Shown piece after piece: positions 25,038 through 38,338 of a DNA stretch of 64,000 bases (position 1 is the stretch's first letter; every line of letters starts with the position of its first letter). Below the pieces are notes generated by a model, which was given only the letters and a program-made list of their open reading frames with translations, made no database searches and had not been told where the DNA came from. The translations under genes and the position numbers were made by a program. Source of the DNA: Heterobilharzia americana (lineage: Eukaryota; Platyhelminthes; Trematoda; Strigeidida; Schistosomatidae); contig OX104134.1 of assembly GCA_944470555.2 (NCBI GenBank), positions 52,505,890 to 52,569,889 of the forward strand. The letters are read 5' to 3'.

Positions 25038-25132
25038 GTGAAAGTGACGAAAAACAGAGGAAATGAATGCAGTGAACAATTTATTCGATACATGACACGT
25101 GGTGACTGGTTTGGAGAAAAAGCACTGACTGA
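25038..25132 (+). CDS. PKG exon: cGMP domain B middle
   Basis: In phase 0 it reads VKVTKNRGNECSEQF, then MTRGDWFGEKALT, where GDWFGEKAL is the domain B phosphate-binding cassette start. Donor gtgagt follows 25132. It ends with GA of an Asp codon completed at 26236, giving ...LTDEDVRTAN as in other PKGs. Confidence 0.93.
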
Positions 25133-26235
25133 GTGAGTCCTTAGAGAACAGTTTTATTCCTATGATGTTCGTCGTTCCACTTAGTTGAGTCATTGTTCTT
25201 TTCTGATTACCATGAATTTTCAGCTGCATAATTTATGCCTTAGGTTAGTAGGAGTTACAGGGAAAGCTTTTAATTTTTGATGTTGGTCAGCGTCATCTTA
25301 CACCTTTGAAAACAAAATTTTTGGCGAACATAAGAATATTTAAGAAAACTCTTAGACTGCAATCACGCAGTCAGACGCATTTCAGACTTATAGTAAATTT
25401 CTATTTGGCTTTCTAATACGTAAACTTATAAGTTTATGGCGGCCAGATTTGCATTCCTCAAACAGGAAGTCCAAATACTGCAATACACTAATAGCGGATG
25501 ATTGTTTTCGAACTACTTGCCAGTAATTTGATGTGACATGAAAGTCTGTAGTTAACGAAATGTGAAGTTGAATCCAGCTTTTACAACTCCCAGAATGTCC
25601 TGACAATTTACCTGCAAAGTGTCACTAGAAACGTGTCTTAAAATGTAATACATATGGAACAAGACATTCTATCATTTCTGCTAACATACTCCGAAAAGTG
25701 TATTGTCAGTATGATTTGCTGCATAAATGTTCACAGTTCAAATAGCTGAGATTTCATCTCAACACACATAAATGATTACCTGCCTGAAATTCAAAGCTAA
25801 GTTTTATTATTGACTGAAAAATATTGAGAAATGGTGAACAGCGAAATATACTTCATAACTAAATTCAAGGAAGAGTTTTACTTCTTTGGAAGGGTATTTT
25901 TTCAAACATAAAAAGCCCTTTTACTACTCAAATATCAATGACAGGTATCAGTATTACTCTAGAAAGCACTCAAAACTTTGAGAATCAGCTACGATTGTGA
26001 TTAAAAAGGTATCAGTGTGTTTGGTTTCCTGTCATCCAAAGCAAGTTTAATTCACCTGGTTTTCTAGATAATAAAAATGAAGAGAAAATAAATTTTCACA
26101 CTTTGCAAATATGTAAACAAGTTTTTCATTATTTCTATAGTTTTGAGAAGAATTTGTAATTTGTGAAACACATGCAAGTATAATATGTGGAAAAACCACT
26201 TTTCGTACATCTCATTTTTTTTTACTTTGTTCAAG
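25133..26235 (+). other. PKG intron (1.1 kb)
   Basis: GT-AG intron, AT-rich, ending ttgttcaag. No other feature seen. Confidence 0.8.
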
Positions 26236-26307
26236 TGAGGATGTTCGTACAGCTAACATAATTGCAATGCCACCACGTGGAGTAGATTGTTTAATGTTGG
26301 ATAGAGA
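26236..26307 (+). CDS. PKG exon: cGMP domain B end
   Basis: A 72-bp exon reading EDVRTANIIAMPPRGVDCLM then LDR. RTAN holds the Arg/Thr pair of the second cGMP site. Donor gtaagt follows at 26308. It ends with two bases of an Asp codon completed by the exon at 27160. Confidence 0.9.
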
Positions 26308-27159
26308 GTAAGTCACATTATGCATAATATGAAATCTTCTAATTATCAAAAATCCAAACAATTTAATTTACTTCTAAGAATTCAGTTGGAATTGTGATAT
26401 TCAATCACAGTTAAAATGTCTATTGCTTTGCGCATTACTTATGAATAGTCTGTTCTGGTTTTAGGGAAGGAATTATTTCTTTATATGTTTCTTATTTACA
26501 ACCAGCAATCTTTAAGCCTCTCAAGGAACATACTCAAAGTTAAGCAGTCCTCTTGAAAAAAGAATATACTAAATGAGATTCGAAACAAAAACCTTAAATT
26601 TTCTTATTTTTATGTTCAAGGTAAGTAAAGAAATATCACAGATGTTAATACACAAATAAAAAGAGTACCAAATGAAAATGAAGACGTATTTTTGCGATAA
26701 AATAGAATAGAAATGTTAAGCTGTATTAGATCAGCTGATTGCAAACCTTGTTAGTCAAGAATATTACATATGGATATGATTATGAAATTCTCATCATGAT
26801 TTCACTGTTATTCTATAAGGATTATGAACAAACAACTGTGAAATCACTACTTCATTACTTTGTGTCATTAAATAAGTACAGTTATCTTAATTCACTTCTG
26901 CCTGATGTGCGTAATTTGCCAGGAAACATTGCTCACTGTGTCAAATATATAGAGTAATTTATTTGAAAATTACTTCTTGAAACACTGGAGAAATATCTAC
27001 TTAATGTAGACTGAATTAAGTTACTAGTTCCAAGAGATCATACAGAAACAGAGTAGATATCGCAAACCTCTTACAATACTAGTAATCTGTCACTTGTATG
27101 AGATGTAAATTTTTGTGAATGAAGAAGAACTTGCTTTGTTTTCTGTTAATATATTGCAG
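26308..27159 (+). other. PKG intron (0.85 kb)
   Basis: GT-AG intron ending in ttaatatattgcag. AT-rich, nothing else recognised. Confidence 0.8.
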
Positions 27160-27231
27160 TTCATATAATCTACTCATCAAAGATCTGGTCAGTTTTGAAC
27201 GTAGCTATCCCGACGAAAAACCAACTATAAA
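27160..27231 (+). CDS. PKG exon: linker between regulatory and kinase domains
   Basis: It completes Asp and reads SYNLLIKDLVSFERSYPDEK. The start corresponds to the DRDSF-x-LI element that closes domain B in vertebrate PKG. Donor gtaagt follows 27231. The divergent rest is the linker before the catalytic domain. Phase 2 in and phase 2 out are consistent with neighbours. Confidence 0.88.
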
Positions 27232-27309
27232 GTAAGTCCTTCATTAATTCTTTTAAATCATCAGATTAGTTTGTAGTGATATTCATCTGTATGTATGTGT
27301 ACGCCTTTT

Positions 27310-27700
27310 GATAAACTGGTTATGATACTGAGGGATGATTGGATGTGAAATGAAAATTTGTACTGCTACCGGATTAGAACCAGCGACCACTAGGTTTCCG
27401 GTGCAATACTCTACCAAATGAGATACGAGATTCGACTGCTGACCAGATTTTTTCCTATTTCAATTCGATCACCAAAGATTTTTCTTGACTGTCATAGGAA
27501 TTCGTGATGCGTTACTATAGCTTGATCGTACTCACACTGGCTGTCTAGTCAGGACTTTTAATCCCAATACAAATCTAAGTGAATTAGAGAGGTGGGAAGC
27601 ATCATATTAATTACAATTTGGACTATATGAGATAGCCGTGGTTTGGCAGACTAGTATTGATACTGCGATATGACTGAATGTAAAACGAAACTGGTTTTGT
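27310..27700 (-). repeat. tRNA-like SINE fragments
   Basis: On the minus strand a tRNA-like head reads an A-box-like tttggtagagtattg (27405-27419) and a B-box-like ggttctaatcc (27371-27381). Its tail motif (gatgattggatgtgaaatga, 27331-27350) recurs in related form at 27655-27700 after gatagccgtggtttgg, and at 61036-61100 and 52650-52690. The anticodon arm is not convincing, so this is a tRNA-derived repeat rather than a functional tRNA gene. Confidence 0.65.
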
Positions 27701-30157
27701 ATTATCAAATGCACTAAGAACAGTCAGCATCTTCTACTCTACTAGGTGCCGATTTTGGAGTTGTTACAATCTGATTTCCATTTACTTACTGAACACGTGT
27801 GGGTGTATGTAATGGGAGAGAAACTTGGGTGAAGTAATGAATATTTCGTCAAATCTTATATACAGTATGCAGTTACAAGAGAATAAGTAAATTCAAACAA
27901 AAGATAAGGTGTAGATATTTTATCACATATTCAATGCGCGGATTATTCAAAAGTTTTCTCTATTTCGTTATTAAAAACAAGAACCAGGGTCCTTAGAATA
28001 GGTTGTCTTAGAGTTTACTGTGAAAGCGCAAATCAGCTTGTTTTGCAGGTACTTTATGCAAATATAAAACATACCGGTAACTAATATTGTTATTGCTATC
28101 AACTGATGGCAGTGTTAACCATATTTGTATTGTAACTACTGTAAATCTGAAAGGTACACAACCTGAATCTTAACTAAATCTCTTTCTAAACATTAGTAAC
28201 ACTAAGTCAACAATTTTTATGAACTAGTCGTAAAAAGCTTACAGCTTTGCAACTACTTACCTTATATTTATGAAAATATTGTTGAAGTACCAAAATTCTT
28301 AACTCTTACTACTTTTTTTCAAAAGTGTTCAGTCAACAGAAACTTGCTTTTTCACTCCATATTTATTATTTTATTGTTAAGTACTGAATCACTTTTCTTC
28401 ATTATGGTTTTCAAGTGTTTTGTCCTAAGCACACCGCTGTCAATTGAATGACATATATAGAGTGTATCTGCATAATTAACAGACACTGAGTTCTATATTT
28501 GCACTGAAATTTTTCAAGTCAGTACTACAGTAAAATCCCGAAAGCAATATCTTAGGCTAGCCAACTTATTCAGTAAAATGGTAAAGCTTTAATTGTTTAG
28601 AAATAATATACAGAATTTAAGAGGAAACTAACACTAAGGACATTGTATTTGTTAAATGTAGGAGGATAAAACAGGTGTGTTGGGACTGGCACAAAATTAA
28701 GTTGCTGAAAATGCAGTAGTTGAACGTGTTAAGGATCTTTACTGAAAGGGATCCGTAAGCCGTAGTCGCATAATGTTGACAATATCTTGGCAAGGACTGA
28801 ACAGGTTATTCCAACACTTCTACGTATATTCCACTTTTAAATTATACTTAACTACTAGCCAAATGGGCTTTCTCGGAACTGATGCACTGTTTCCTGTTTG
28901 TCAGCTGTCAGACACATACTTGGGATCTGTAGCGTACAGGAAATTTACAGAAGTTCAATCATCTGCTTCTGCATATTACGTGAAGTCCATCAAATGCCAG
29001 AGAGTTATGAGTATGTGTAAACGAATTTCTTATAAAATACTTTTTCATTAAACTTTCCTGACATTACTGGTGGTTAAATATGTTCTTGACTTATTTTTCT
29101 TTGATTCTTTAATATCTGAACGCAACACTGAGTATTAATTCCAAATACTGGCCTTTCTAACTAACAGACAAAAATCATTACATAGAGTCAGCTTTCCAGT
29201 AGTATAACCTTCAGACTATAAAATAGCAGATAAGTGTAATATTTTCTTACAGCAGGTAGGGACGTTTCATAAAAGTATCCCGAGAGAATTCAGTTTTACA
29301 AGGAAAAAGTAAAACATCCTGTGACATTTCTGAACATCTGATTGACTTCAACTATTTGAAAAGTCTTAAGAATAACAACTTTATTTTCATATGTGAAATG
29401 CAGACTCCTTTAAACCCTAGAAGCCATAGTAATTCATGTTTTAAAACCTTAATTTTACTTTTGAAAGAGCTTTTTCCAACCCAGTGATTAGCAACAGGCT
29501 TGGATGTAAATAAATTTAGCCCTCAAAGACTTTTTTCCAACTGTCACAAATACTAGTTCTTCTTCCCAGCTGATACCCGTTTGAACAGTACTGACTTTAT
29601 CTTTTGAATGCAATCAATTTCTTTTATTATTTTGAACTATTCAACTTGATAACTTTGTTTTTCAGACGAAAAATCTTGCCCCAGTTTCTACCATTCACAG
29701 TATTTCACATTGCTATCCCATCTGTTAGCTTTCAATAAAAACAAAATTTCACCAAAACATCTAATGAAAGGTTCGTATTCTACTGTTTGGAAATGATATC
29801 ACTAAAAACAGCGACGCTTCCCTTTTCCATATTTCGTCCTACGACCTAGTGTGTATTCCATAGCTACTTCTTAACTATTCATAGCCAATTGTCGAAAAAG
29901 TTCAATTAACTTACTACCAAGTGAAAGTAGCTTGCTTCTTCCTAAGCTGTGAAACACTAGTGAGCGCATCATGCGGATAAGTAGTACTGTCCTCACTAAA
30001 CAGAGTTGATCACCTTTGGTACTTCAAGTAAAACAAGAAAAAATTAACCACCAGCAAGCACAAATGCTGCCTATTCTTTTGGAATTGAATTGTTTGACGC
30101 TTAGTATCGTGAAATCATCCACAATCAGAGGGTTTTAAAATGACAACTTGGTAGAAA
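27701..30157 (+). other. PKG intron, no gene supported
   Basis: AT-rich. A frame at 28773-29051 has no recognisable similarity. Confidence 0.6.
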
Positions 30158-30968
30158 TTACAGATAATTGGATAAAAATTTCATGTTGACACTCAGTGAC
30201 CTCATCACATGCCCACTGAAAAATCTATGAGAATGACCTAGGAAGAGATACATTTCGCCACTCAGTGGTTTGTATTTTTCTGCATCAGTTAAGTTTCTTT
30301 CTAGGACGTTCAATTTTTTTGCAGGAATTCTTGTTTTCGTATACAATGCCATGTAAAAAGTAAGAATGAACGGAACGACATCGATAAAATTCCCAAGAAT
30401 GATACTGAAAGAAGTTAGGTCAGTTGCAGTGTTGATCTTTGAATAGTGATTAAATTGTGGATGAATATACAAAGGATTTAAACGGTCCAGTACGATCAGG
30501 TGAACAAAAATAAGGTGGTTTAAAAAATCCCATGAAAAATATGTTTTTGTTTGAATAGTATCCAAAGGCAGGTTAAGAGAGAATCTAGAAAACCAATAAG
30601 AGACATTTGCAACACTTTTACAGCCTGTCAATACTAAAATCATCACATTTCCGCGACTAACTGGAAATTCAATGTAATGAGATGATTCATACGAAATTAA
30701 AAACAAAACCTAAAGGTCGTCTTATTATCCAGTTATCGGGTTGATAGCCATTATTCTTTTCAGTAACAGAGACGTAGAGAAAAAAATATTTTGCATTTTG
30801 ATTCGCTGTCATGACATGAAACTTGATATCAGAAAATGTATCCTTTTGTAGCAGCAACCTGCTTTTTATCCCACTTAAAAATGATACCTGCAACCTGTAA
30901 GCAACTGGAACTTCCATACATCTGTTTGTTTGGTTATTGAAGTCATATAAATTATACCACTTCATCAC
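30158..30968 (-). other. Unusually long antisense open stretch, possible nested ORF or relic
   Basis: Two overlapping minus-strand frames (30968-30687 and 30706-30158) give about 275 sense codons with a single frame change near 30700, in sequence where random frames usually close within tens of codons. The translation is hydrophobic-rich, with a segment like ILGNFIDVVPFILTFYMALY (near 30370) that could span a membrane, and ends with basic/aromatic residues. The 182-codon frame starts with TTG as read; its first ATG is 21 codons in. I recognise no family. It lies inside a PKG intron on the opposite strand: a relic, a single-exon nested gene or chance. Confidence 0.3.
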
Positions 30969-31134
30969 TTAATGCACAATGTAATTCGAATAAGCAGAAA
31001 GTAAAAACAGTGTAAGCCTTACGACTCAGTTACATTTTATTGTTCTTTTAAGACAGCTAACAATGATTCATTAATTTGAAATGGTAGAAGTTGTCAGTAA
31101 CCTAATAGTTGCTCTTCTTTGTTCCTATTTTCAG

Positions 31135-31225
31135 CCAAAGAGAAAAGCAGTTTTCTGATATTAAACTTACTGAATTCACAGTGGTCTCAACGATTGGAAT
31201 AGGGGGTTTTGGGCGTGTACAGCTG
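31135..31225 (+). CDS. PKG exon: kinase domain start, glycine-rich loop
   Basis: Acceptor ttcctattttcag precedes. It completes an Asn codon and reads QREKQFSDIKLTEFTVVSTI followed by the ATP-binding loop GIGGFGRVQL (GxGxFGxV). Donor gtaagt lies at 31226 and phase 0 joins to 32064. An in-frame stop in the following intron confirms that splicing is needed. Confidence 0.95.
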
Positions 31226-32063
31226 GTAAGTTTTGGAGTTTTGTCTGACATGTTAACGAAGTTTCATGATACGATACAGTTTATTTTTATGATTCCACAG
31301 ATCTTTCTGAACATATTAACTGGGAAAATTATGACATAATAAACTGACCTTGTAAAAGTATGTTATAAATGAAACCTGCACGAACAATCACTTGACCAAT
31401 TGGGTCAGGGCGGTGTATCATAGTGGGACATAGCAAGGAATTGCACTAATTCAAATTGCCACACTTCGTCTTAACGAACAAGGGGGGGGGGTGAGGTAGA
31501 AAGTCAACAATATGATTGGCTTTAAAAACAAACGACGGTAGGAGGTAAATAAATGAAAATTCCTCAAAATCTGCGAAACCTAGAAATTTAAAAAGGGTGA
31601 ATATGTCTATTTATGATCGGTTTTTAAACATGTCACTAAGAGTCCTACCGCCTAATTACATCGAAATAGGTGACTTTGTCTTATCCAAAGGGGTTTCTAA
31701 ACCAAACGTCATTATTGTATAATCTTTATACAGCGCTGTAAATTGCTTACCACAATGTATTACATAATGGGATTCCTCATTTCTTTAACACATGCTAGAA
31801 ATAAGGTTCTTTGTTTACATGAACTTTGACAAAAAATATTCTTCAATAACTCTTATTTCACAACCACTTATGATGTGTGAGGTTATATCTGACTGTATAA
31901 AATTTAAACTCTATTTCATAAACCGGTTGAAAGTTTATGGCTAGGTAAAGTATGACTCACAACTGAAGCATATCTCTGTTCTCACCTGGATATTGTTTTA
32001 ACCAGATCTAAAATTATTAGTATTTTCAAAAACTACATCGGATGCTTCGTTTATTTGTAATAG
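31226..32063 (+). other. PKG intron (0.84 kb)
   Basis: GT-AG, ending ttgtaatag. It contains a run of ten or more G near 31482. No other feature seen. Confidence 0.8.
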
Positions 32064-32203
32064 GTTTATTTAAACAAGGATAAAAGACAATGTTTTGCAT
32101 TGAAGAGATTGAAGAAGCATTATATTGTTGAAACAAAGCAACAAGAACATGTTTTAAATGAGAAAAATATACTTATGGAAGCCAATCATGACTTTATTGT
32201 AAA
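32064..32203 (+). CDS. PKG exon: VAIK-equivalent lysine and alpha-C helix
   Basis: It reads VYLNKDKRQCFALKRLKKHY then IVETKQQEHVLNEKNILMEA. The Lys in FALK is the ATP-anchoring lysine and the Glu in NEK is its alpha-C partner. It ends DFIV plus two bases, with donor gtaagt at 32204. QQEH and the alpha-C pattern are typical of PKG. Confidence 0.95.
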
Positions 32204-32761
32204 GTAAGTCAGTAACCATTAGGATTTCTTTGAGGATATTACTGTATTTTGTAGATGAGGATAATATTTTTAAGTTCCAGTTTGTTCAGTGTTTTTGAGT
32301 TACAGAATGGCTGTTGTTTGACCTTTTACAGTTACTACTACTTGTTGACTATTGTTTGTCCGAACATTTTTTTTAATCTAAAATAAGATTCCCAGTAATG
32401 TTTGATGCGTGGTATTCACCTACCCAACTTTTCATAAAGGTTTGGATAGAGGTGAAAATTAGTGAATCCATACTTGGAAGTTCAGGCCATAAGATGTAGA
32501 TTGGTTAGGTCAAATTCATAGTGGCAACATCAAAGAGTTCTTTATACCAGTTATTCACTGATGCTTCAGTAATTATAAATTGAACCCATTATGAAGTAGA
32601 TATTTATGATGCATTGGTACGTTCATTGTGATAGTCTTTAGTACCTACTACTTGCTGAATTTGAAAACTAACCCAAAACCCCTATCTGATATATCTTTTT
32701 TACTATAAACTAATTATGGTGTAACTCCTGTTAACAATTATATCCCATTAAGCTTTCTCTC

Positions 32762-32765
<4 letters not shown>

Positions 32766-32814
<49 letters not shown>
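32766..32814. repeat. AT microsatellite
   Basis: About 24 alternating TA units. Confidence 0.95.
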
Positions 32815-32817
<3 letters not shown>

Positions 32818-34169
32818 TTTCATTGACTTTAAGAAGCACTTCTTCATAAGGATAGCCAAATACTTCGCAATGAATGTTAAGTACCTGTTGTCACTTTACC
32901 TAGGGGTTTTGTGATTTTTAGTGCTTAAGAAGGAGTTTTTCATCCTGTTTCTATACCTATAAGTAGTCATCACATATGTGAACTATCTATTCAGTTTATA
33001 ACATTTATATAACTTAGATCTCAGCATCTAAAAGAAATTAATCCCAGTGCAAACATCTCAGCAGTATAATATTTGAAAACGGCTTTAAAGAAAATAGGTT
33101 CAAGCGTCAGAAAGCTTGGTGAATAGTGAAATAGGATTAAAAGAACCAAATTCTACTGGAAGACGTTGTTTCAAACTGTCTTCACTTTCCGTAGGTCAAA
33201 CAAGGCACTTCATCACAATGGCTGACTAGAAAAATCATCAAAACATTATACAGGTTTTTGAAAAGTGATCAGCCTGGGAATATGTTAATAATTATTAAGG
33301 GTGTGTGGTTCACTATCTGAAACGAGCTGATGGTAACCTGTGATTAAAGAAATCCAGTTGGAAGAAAGTGATTTCATCCGATAAATGCGTTCTTAAAAGT
33401 ATATGCAAAATTTGGAGTCGTTTTTGCATAAACATTAACCGCTAACTCACCAGTGTAAATGATATATGCACGAAACCATGTCTTCTTCAGATTTGTTTGG
33501 AAGAGATTTTTATTAGCAGCACGTTATTCAGTGTAGAAAAGAAAGGAAAACTACTTTCAAACTCATCACCCTAATTAGCGTTAAATTTACTGTTTATTCT
33601 CTGTTCCTCTAGATTTAAATTAATCTCGAAAATTTGTTTTTACAAACTAATTAATGTATATAGTTTGTTTTACTGATGTCTTGTAAACAGTTAACTGAAA
33701 GTTTTTTTCATCATTCATTCTTTTGATTAACTGTCCAAATTCAGTAACACAAATTCAGTTTGTCGTTCAACTTTGAATAATGAATCGGAAAAACAACCAC
33801 AGTACAATACAAGAAAATAAACAAGATTGGCAGGATAGGTGGTTGAAAAACAATATAAGTCCATCATTAGAAATAGTGTTAAATAATAAAAATGTGTTGT
33901 TGAGGAAGTGTGGCGTGTATAAAATTGGTAAACAAACACTATTCATCCAACAAACTGATATCAAGCAATGCTCAGTATTTCATCCTATGCTACATATATT
34001 CATATGATTAGCTAAATAATGACTCTGCTAACAAAGAAATTCTATAAAGTATACTTATGTAAAAGCTGCCAGGTGTGAATACTAGATTACTGTAGGAACA
34101 AAAAGTTTACAGATCTGCCCATAATTCATTCGTTGGACATTTGCGTTATTGTAGAGAATTACTTAGAAA

Positions 34170-34170
<1 letters not shown>

Positions 34171-34201
<31 letters not shown>
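34171..34201. repeat. AT microsatellite
   Basis: About 15 AT units. Confidence 0.95.
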
Positions 34202-34205
<4 letters not shown>

Positions 34206-35997
34206 TGACGACTGAAAGAATTCAAAAATATTTATCTCTTGTGTCACAAAATACTACTAAGATGATATTTAGATATTGACTCATGTACGCGCGTACGGTT
34301 GCTTTACGAAGATGTTGATGAGCGGTGATTTATATGGTATTTGTGGCAATGACGACAGTGTGAAATCTAGGAAAATCACATCATTGTACGAAGGCAGTAC
34401 ACCTCTGTGTCTATCACAACACGTGGTTGCTTGTTATTTGCAAACCAGCATACAACGTATTCATCAGTATTCTAACTGAGGCAAAAAACACCAAAAATCT
34501 GTATCGATGATCATATATAGCAGCTCAGATAACTGCAAAGTATGTGAACATCCACAGGTTCTTGAGTAGTAGCAATAAAAGCCTTTCAGGCTTATTCTCC
34601 ACACTGATAACTTTCATTGTTGCAAGTGAACTACCAATATTTGACAACTCTGTATCTTCACTATAGTTTCTATGATGAGCAGAGTCAATGTACTCTTAGA
34701 TAACGTTACTGATTTTAGTAATTAGTGAGGTTAACTGAGGGTCGTCTTCTTATAGAATGCTGTTAGTTTTGTCATTTCATCTGATAACAACATCATATTA
34801 ACTTCTGAGAATTGACACTTGGTATTTCTGAAGGACTAATAAATTCTTAAATTTACTCTTTAGCAGTTTTCGAGGAATAAGGATTGCTAGGTTTATTAAG
34901 GCTGAACAAAGTGATTCACATATGTTATATCAACATTTACGAAATTATCATAAGATATTTTATTATACTCTTGGGATTGACATATCAACTGACTTTTATA
35001 TATGCTTTTGTTTAATCAAGATGATAGTGTGGAAGAATATGATTCTTTCCGTTTCATTTCCGTTTATCGGAAATACATTTACTGCGGATCTGATGGATAA
35101 GAGTATCACTTATCAAAACATTTATAGTGTAGCAAAGGCGAATCTGAAATATCCTTTTCAATTTCAAGGAAACAGTTGTTTCCAGAATAATAAATGCTTA
35201 ATAAGCTGACTTAAACATATAAGCATCTAATATTCTTAGCACTCTTGGAAAGCAGTTTCTTTGTGGTTATTGCGATATAGGATGTTAGGCTTTTAGGACT
35301 TTAATAAAGTGCCTTTTATCTAAGGTTTTTGGAAATCTTGAAGTTTATTATCTTTGGAACATACTAAGAAACATCTCAAGGATAACAATGAACATGAATC
35401 ATGAAGGCTAGCTTGATAAGATAATGTTAAACGATTTATTTCCTTAGTTTCGTAATCTCCAAAATGTTTTCTGAGTAGATAAATATATCAGAAGTAAATG
35501 TGTTTTTCAAGTTTTACGAAGAATACTTTTTGGAGTTAGACAGCTTTTAAATTTTATTTTAAGAAATTTGATGTATGTATTTAGCTTCCATTGGTATTAG
35601 GCATATAAGTGCTATGTAAAAACATGTGTTAGTTTTATCAAATAGTTGATTAATACAAGGCCTCTAACTTTAAAAATAAATGATATGTTTCATTCCCTTA
35701 TATCGGGGAGTTACCAGAGGTCACTGATTATCTAATTTCCTAAAACTGAATTAAGTGTTGGTATATTGGTCTACAAGCTAACAACGTAACACATATATCA
35801 GACTGCCGATTTGAATCTTGCGGGTATCCAGATTTTCTTCAAATTACTGTATAATTACTTTGGGACCGGCCCACCGCACTGAAGCAGTTTGACGTATTCT
35901 TATCAAAACAGCCCACCCAAACATGAAGTGAACCACTGCTTCTAATTGTAGACACTAACAAATTTCTTTAGGCTATTAAGGCACCATCTATTCTTTC

Positions 35998-37313
35998 GGA
36001 TCCGGAACAGGTTGGCTTCAGGATGAACAAATCATGTGCGGGTCAAATTGCAACGCTACGCTACGCCTAATCATAGAACAGAGTATAGAATGGCAGTCAG
36101 TTCAACTCTACCTCAACTTCATGAACGTTGACAGGGCCTTCAACAGCGTCAACCGAGAAGTAAAATTGCAGGCAGCTGCTTCAACATTATCGTTTTAGTG
36201 CCGCAAATCTTTATCCACCTCATTCAACAGCTATGTGAAAACGCCACATGCCAAGTGATCCACACTGGAAAGCTCAGTGATGCTTTTGGAGTGAAGACAA
36301 AGGTAAGACAAGGTTACCGCCTACTGTCACCAATGATCTTCCTGATTGTGGTCAACTGGACTGGATCATGCAAGAAACTGTGAGGAGTGAAAAGAGGGCA
36401 TACGCAGGCTGGATAGATGAAATGACTCAAGAAGATTTGGATTTCATCGATGATGATTTGTCTAATGTTGCACGAGGCTGAAGATCTACAGGCAAAACCT
36501 AACAAGTTGATAGAACAGGCAGTGAAGGAAGACGGGACTTCCTTCAGGTAAACGTAGAGGAGGTACAGGTGATGAAGATATACAACCAACAACAAGCACC
36601 AATCACCCTAAAACGGGAGAAACCTAAATGAAATTGTCTCTTTCACCTACACCTATCTAGGCAGGGTAGCATTGTTTCAACTACAGACGGCACAGGCTCA
36701 GATGAGGATGTCAAAACCAGGATCGGGAAGACAGCAAGACATGCCTTTCTGTATTAATCTGAAGTAATCGGTGTGGAGATCTACTGCACTGCACTCAGCA
36801 CAAAGCGTGAACAATATCCGGATTTTCGACACTAATTCAGTCAAGTTAGTGCTGCTATATGGTTCAGAAACTTCTTGCGTCACGTAAAGCACTTCCAACA
36901 AACTACAGACATTGATTAACAGCTGCCGCCTACGCTCACTCAATGCTGAAGATCAGATGGCCAGAATACTGAGAATTAGCAAGAAGGAACTCTGGCTGGC
37001 TAGCAACGAACCAACCAACAACCCATCGCCCAACAAATATGCAGAAGAAAGTGGAGATAGAATGCATCCGACATACACTGAGAAGACCGATTGGGGACAT
37101 CACGCGCTAGGCCAAGCCGTCGAGTGAAATCCAGAGTGGAATCGACGAGTTGGGCATCCCAGTTGAGGGTGACATGAAGGAGATCATGTAAAGAAGAAAT
37201 GAGAGCTTGTGGGGAGTCGTGGCGCCAGGTTGAAAAGACTGCAGAGAACAGAGTGCAATGGGGACGTGCTACTGAAGCCCTATGTTCTACAAGGAACCCA
37301 AGGGAAAAATGAT
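35998..37313 (+). mobile_element. RTE-clade element, 5'-truncated copy 3
   Basis: It begins within the RT at a segment equivalent to EQAGF-K-KSCADQIATL and runs to the element's 3' end (aaggaacccaaggg plus an atgata-type tail). The 5' truncation is the normal outcome of target-primed reverse transcription. Frameshifts are numerous. The part 36448-37282 matches an 835-bp block of copy 4 (55047-55881, opposite strand) with no difference in the parts compared, including all its disabling changes. Homologous sequence on either side differs. Confidence 0.93.
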
Positions 37314-38338
37314 AATGATAATACTTTCGGATAACTGATTTAATTAAGACACTGCAGAATGCGAAGACAGGCAGGGATTTTTATCATAAGGTCAGACTTG
37401 TGAAGCAAATAAAGGTAAATGCGACAAAATGAAAAGAATGTACTGATTAGCTGTAGTCAGATAATAGAAGTGAATAAGACATTATCCAGGGTTTACTCAA
37501 AACTCCTGAAGACACGTTTATACAGTAACAGTAAATAAGTTGACTGTGATTCACTTCTAGAACAAATAAATACTTTTAACGAAGACTAAATGTAACCGCG
37601 TTCACGCTGTAAATTCGACATAGGATATTATTTCACAGATTTGTAAGATTTGTAAGACTACTAAAAATATTGTTGCATATCTTTCATTAGTTTTCAGGCA
37701 TCTTTATGTAAGGTCCTTATTTTGAGCCTATAAAAAAGGGAAGCCTAACTGAACTTATGTATAAAGCTATGAACCATATTAGTGTGTGAAGGTTTCCGAC
37801 ACTACCTGGTTGACTTGGCTTGAGTGGGCAAAATGTGTCCAGGTAACAATAGTCACTGCACGTGATTCAAATATTTAAGGTAGTTAGATATATTTTCACA
37901 AAAATACAAATGCGCAAAACAATTGATTTGGAGCTATTTCAGAAAAAAACTTTCATCAACATCCAAAAAACAGTGGGCAGAACACTGTTTGCAAAATGAG
38001 ATGAATTCATTTCACAAGTTTCGTTTAGCTCCATCCAAGCTTACAGGAGTTTTTTGACACACAAACGGAAATTAAATGCAGAAGTATGTCATCCCTAATG
38101 TTAAAATTTCTACATTTCAGGTGAACAAATCCAGGAACCCGATAAGAAGATAGTCACTGCATTAAACTCAAAGGTTAACCGTCAGTTATAATTCGGGCTA
38201 GATTGCTTGAGCTTAGGAAATTGTGAAACAGCATTCTAAAAATCAGATGTAGTTTTTATTTCCATTTACCGATTAGTGACTATACAACTTTAAATTTTTT
38301 ATTTAGGAATAACATTTTTCGTTTTATGCATTTCACAG
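37314..38338 (+). other. PKG intron, end
   Basis: AT-rich; acceptor atgcatttcacag at 38338. Nothing else recognised. Confidence 0.7.

Larger units (their letters stand above)
32204..35997 (+). other. PKG intron, first part
   Basis: AT-rich sequence with AT microsatellites at 32766-32814 and 34171-34201. No coding sequence was recognised. The intron continues through RTE copy 3 to 38338. Confidence 0.65.
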
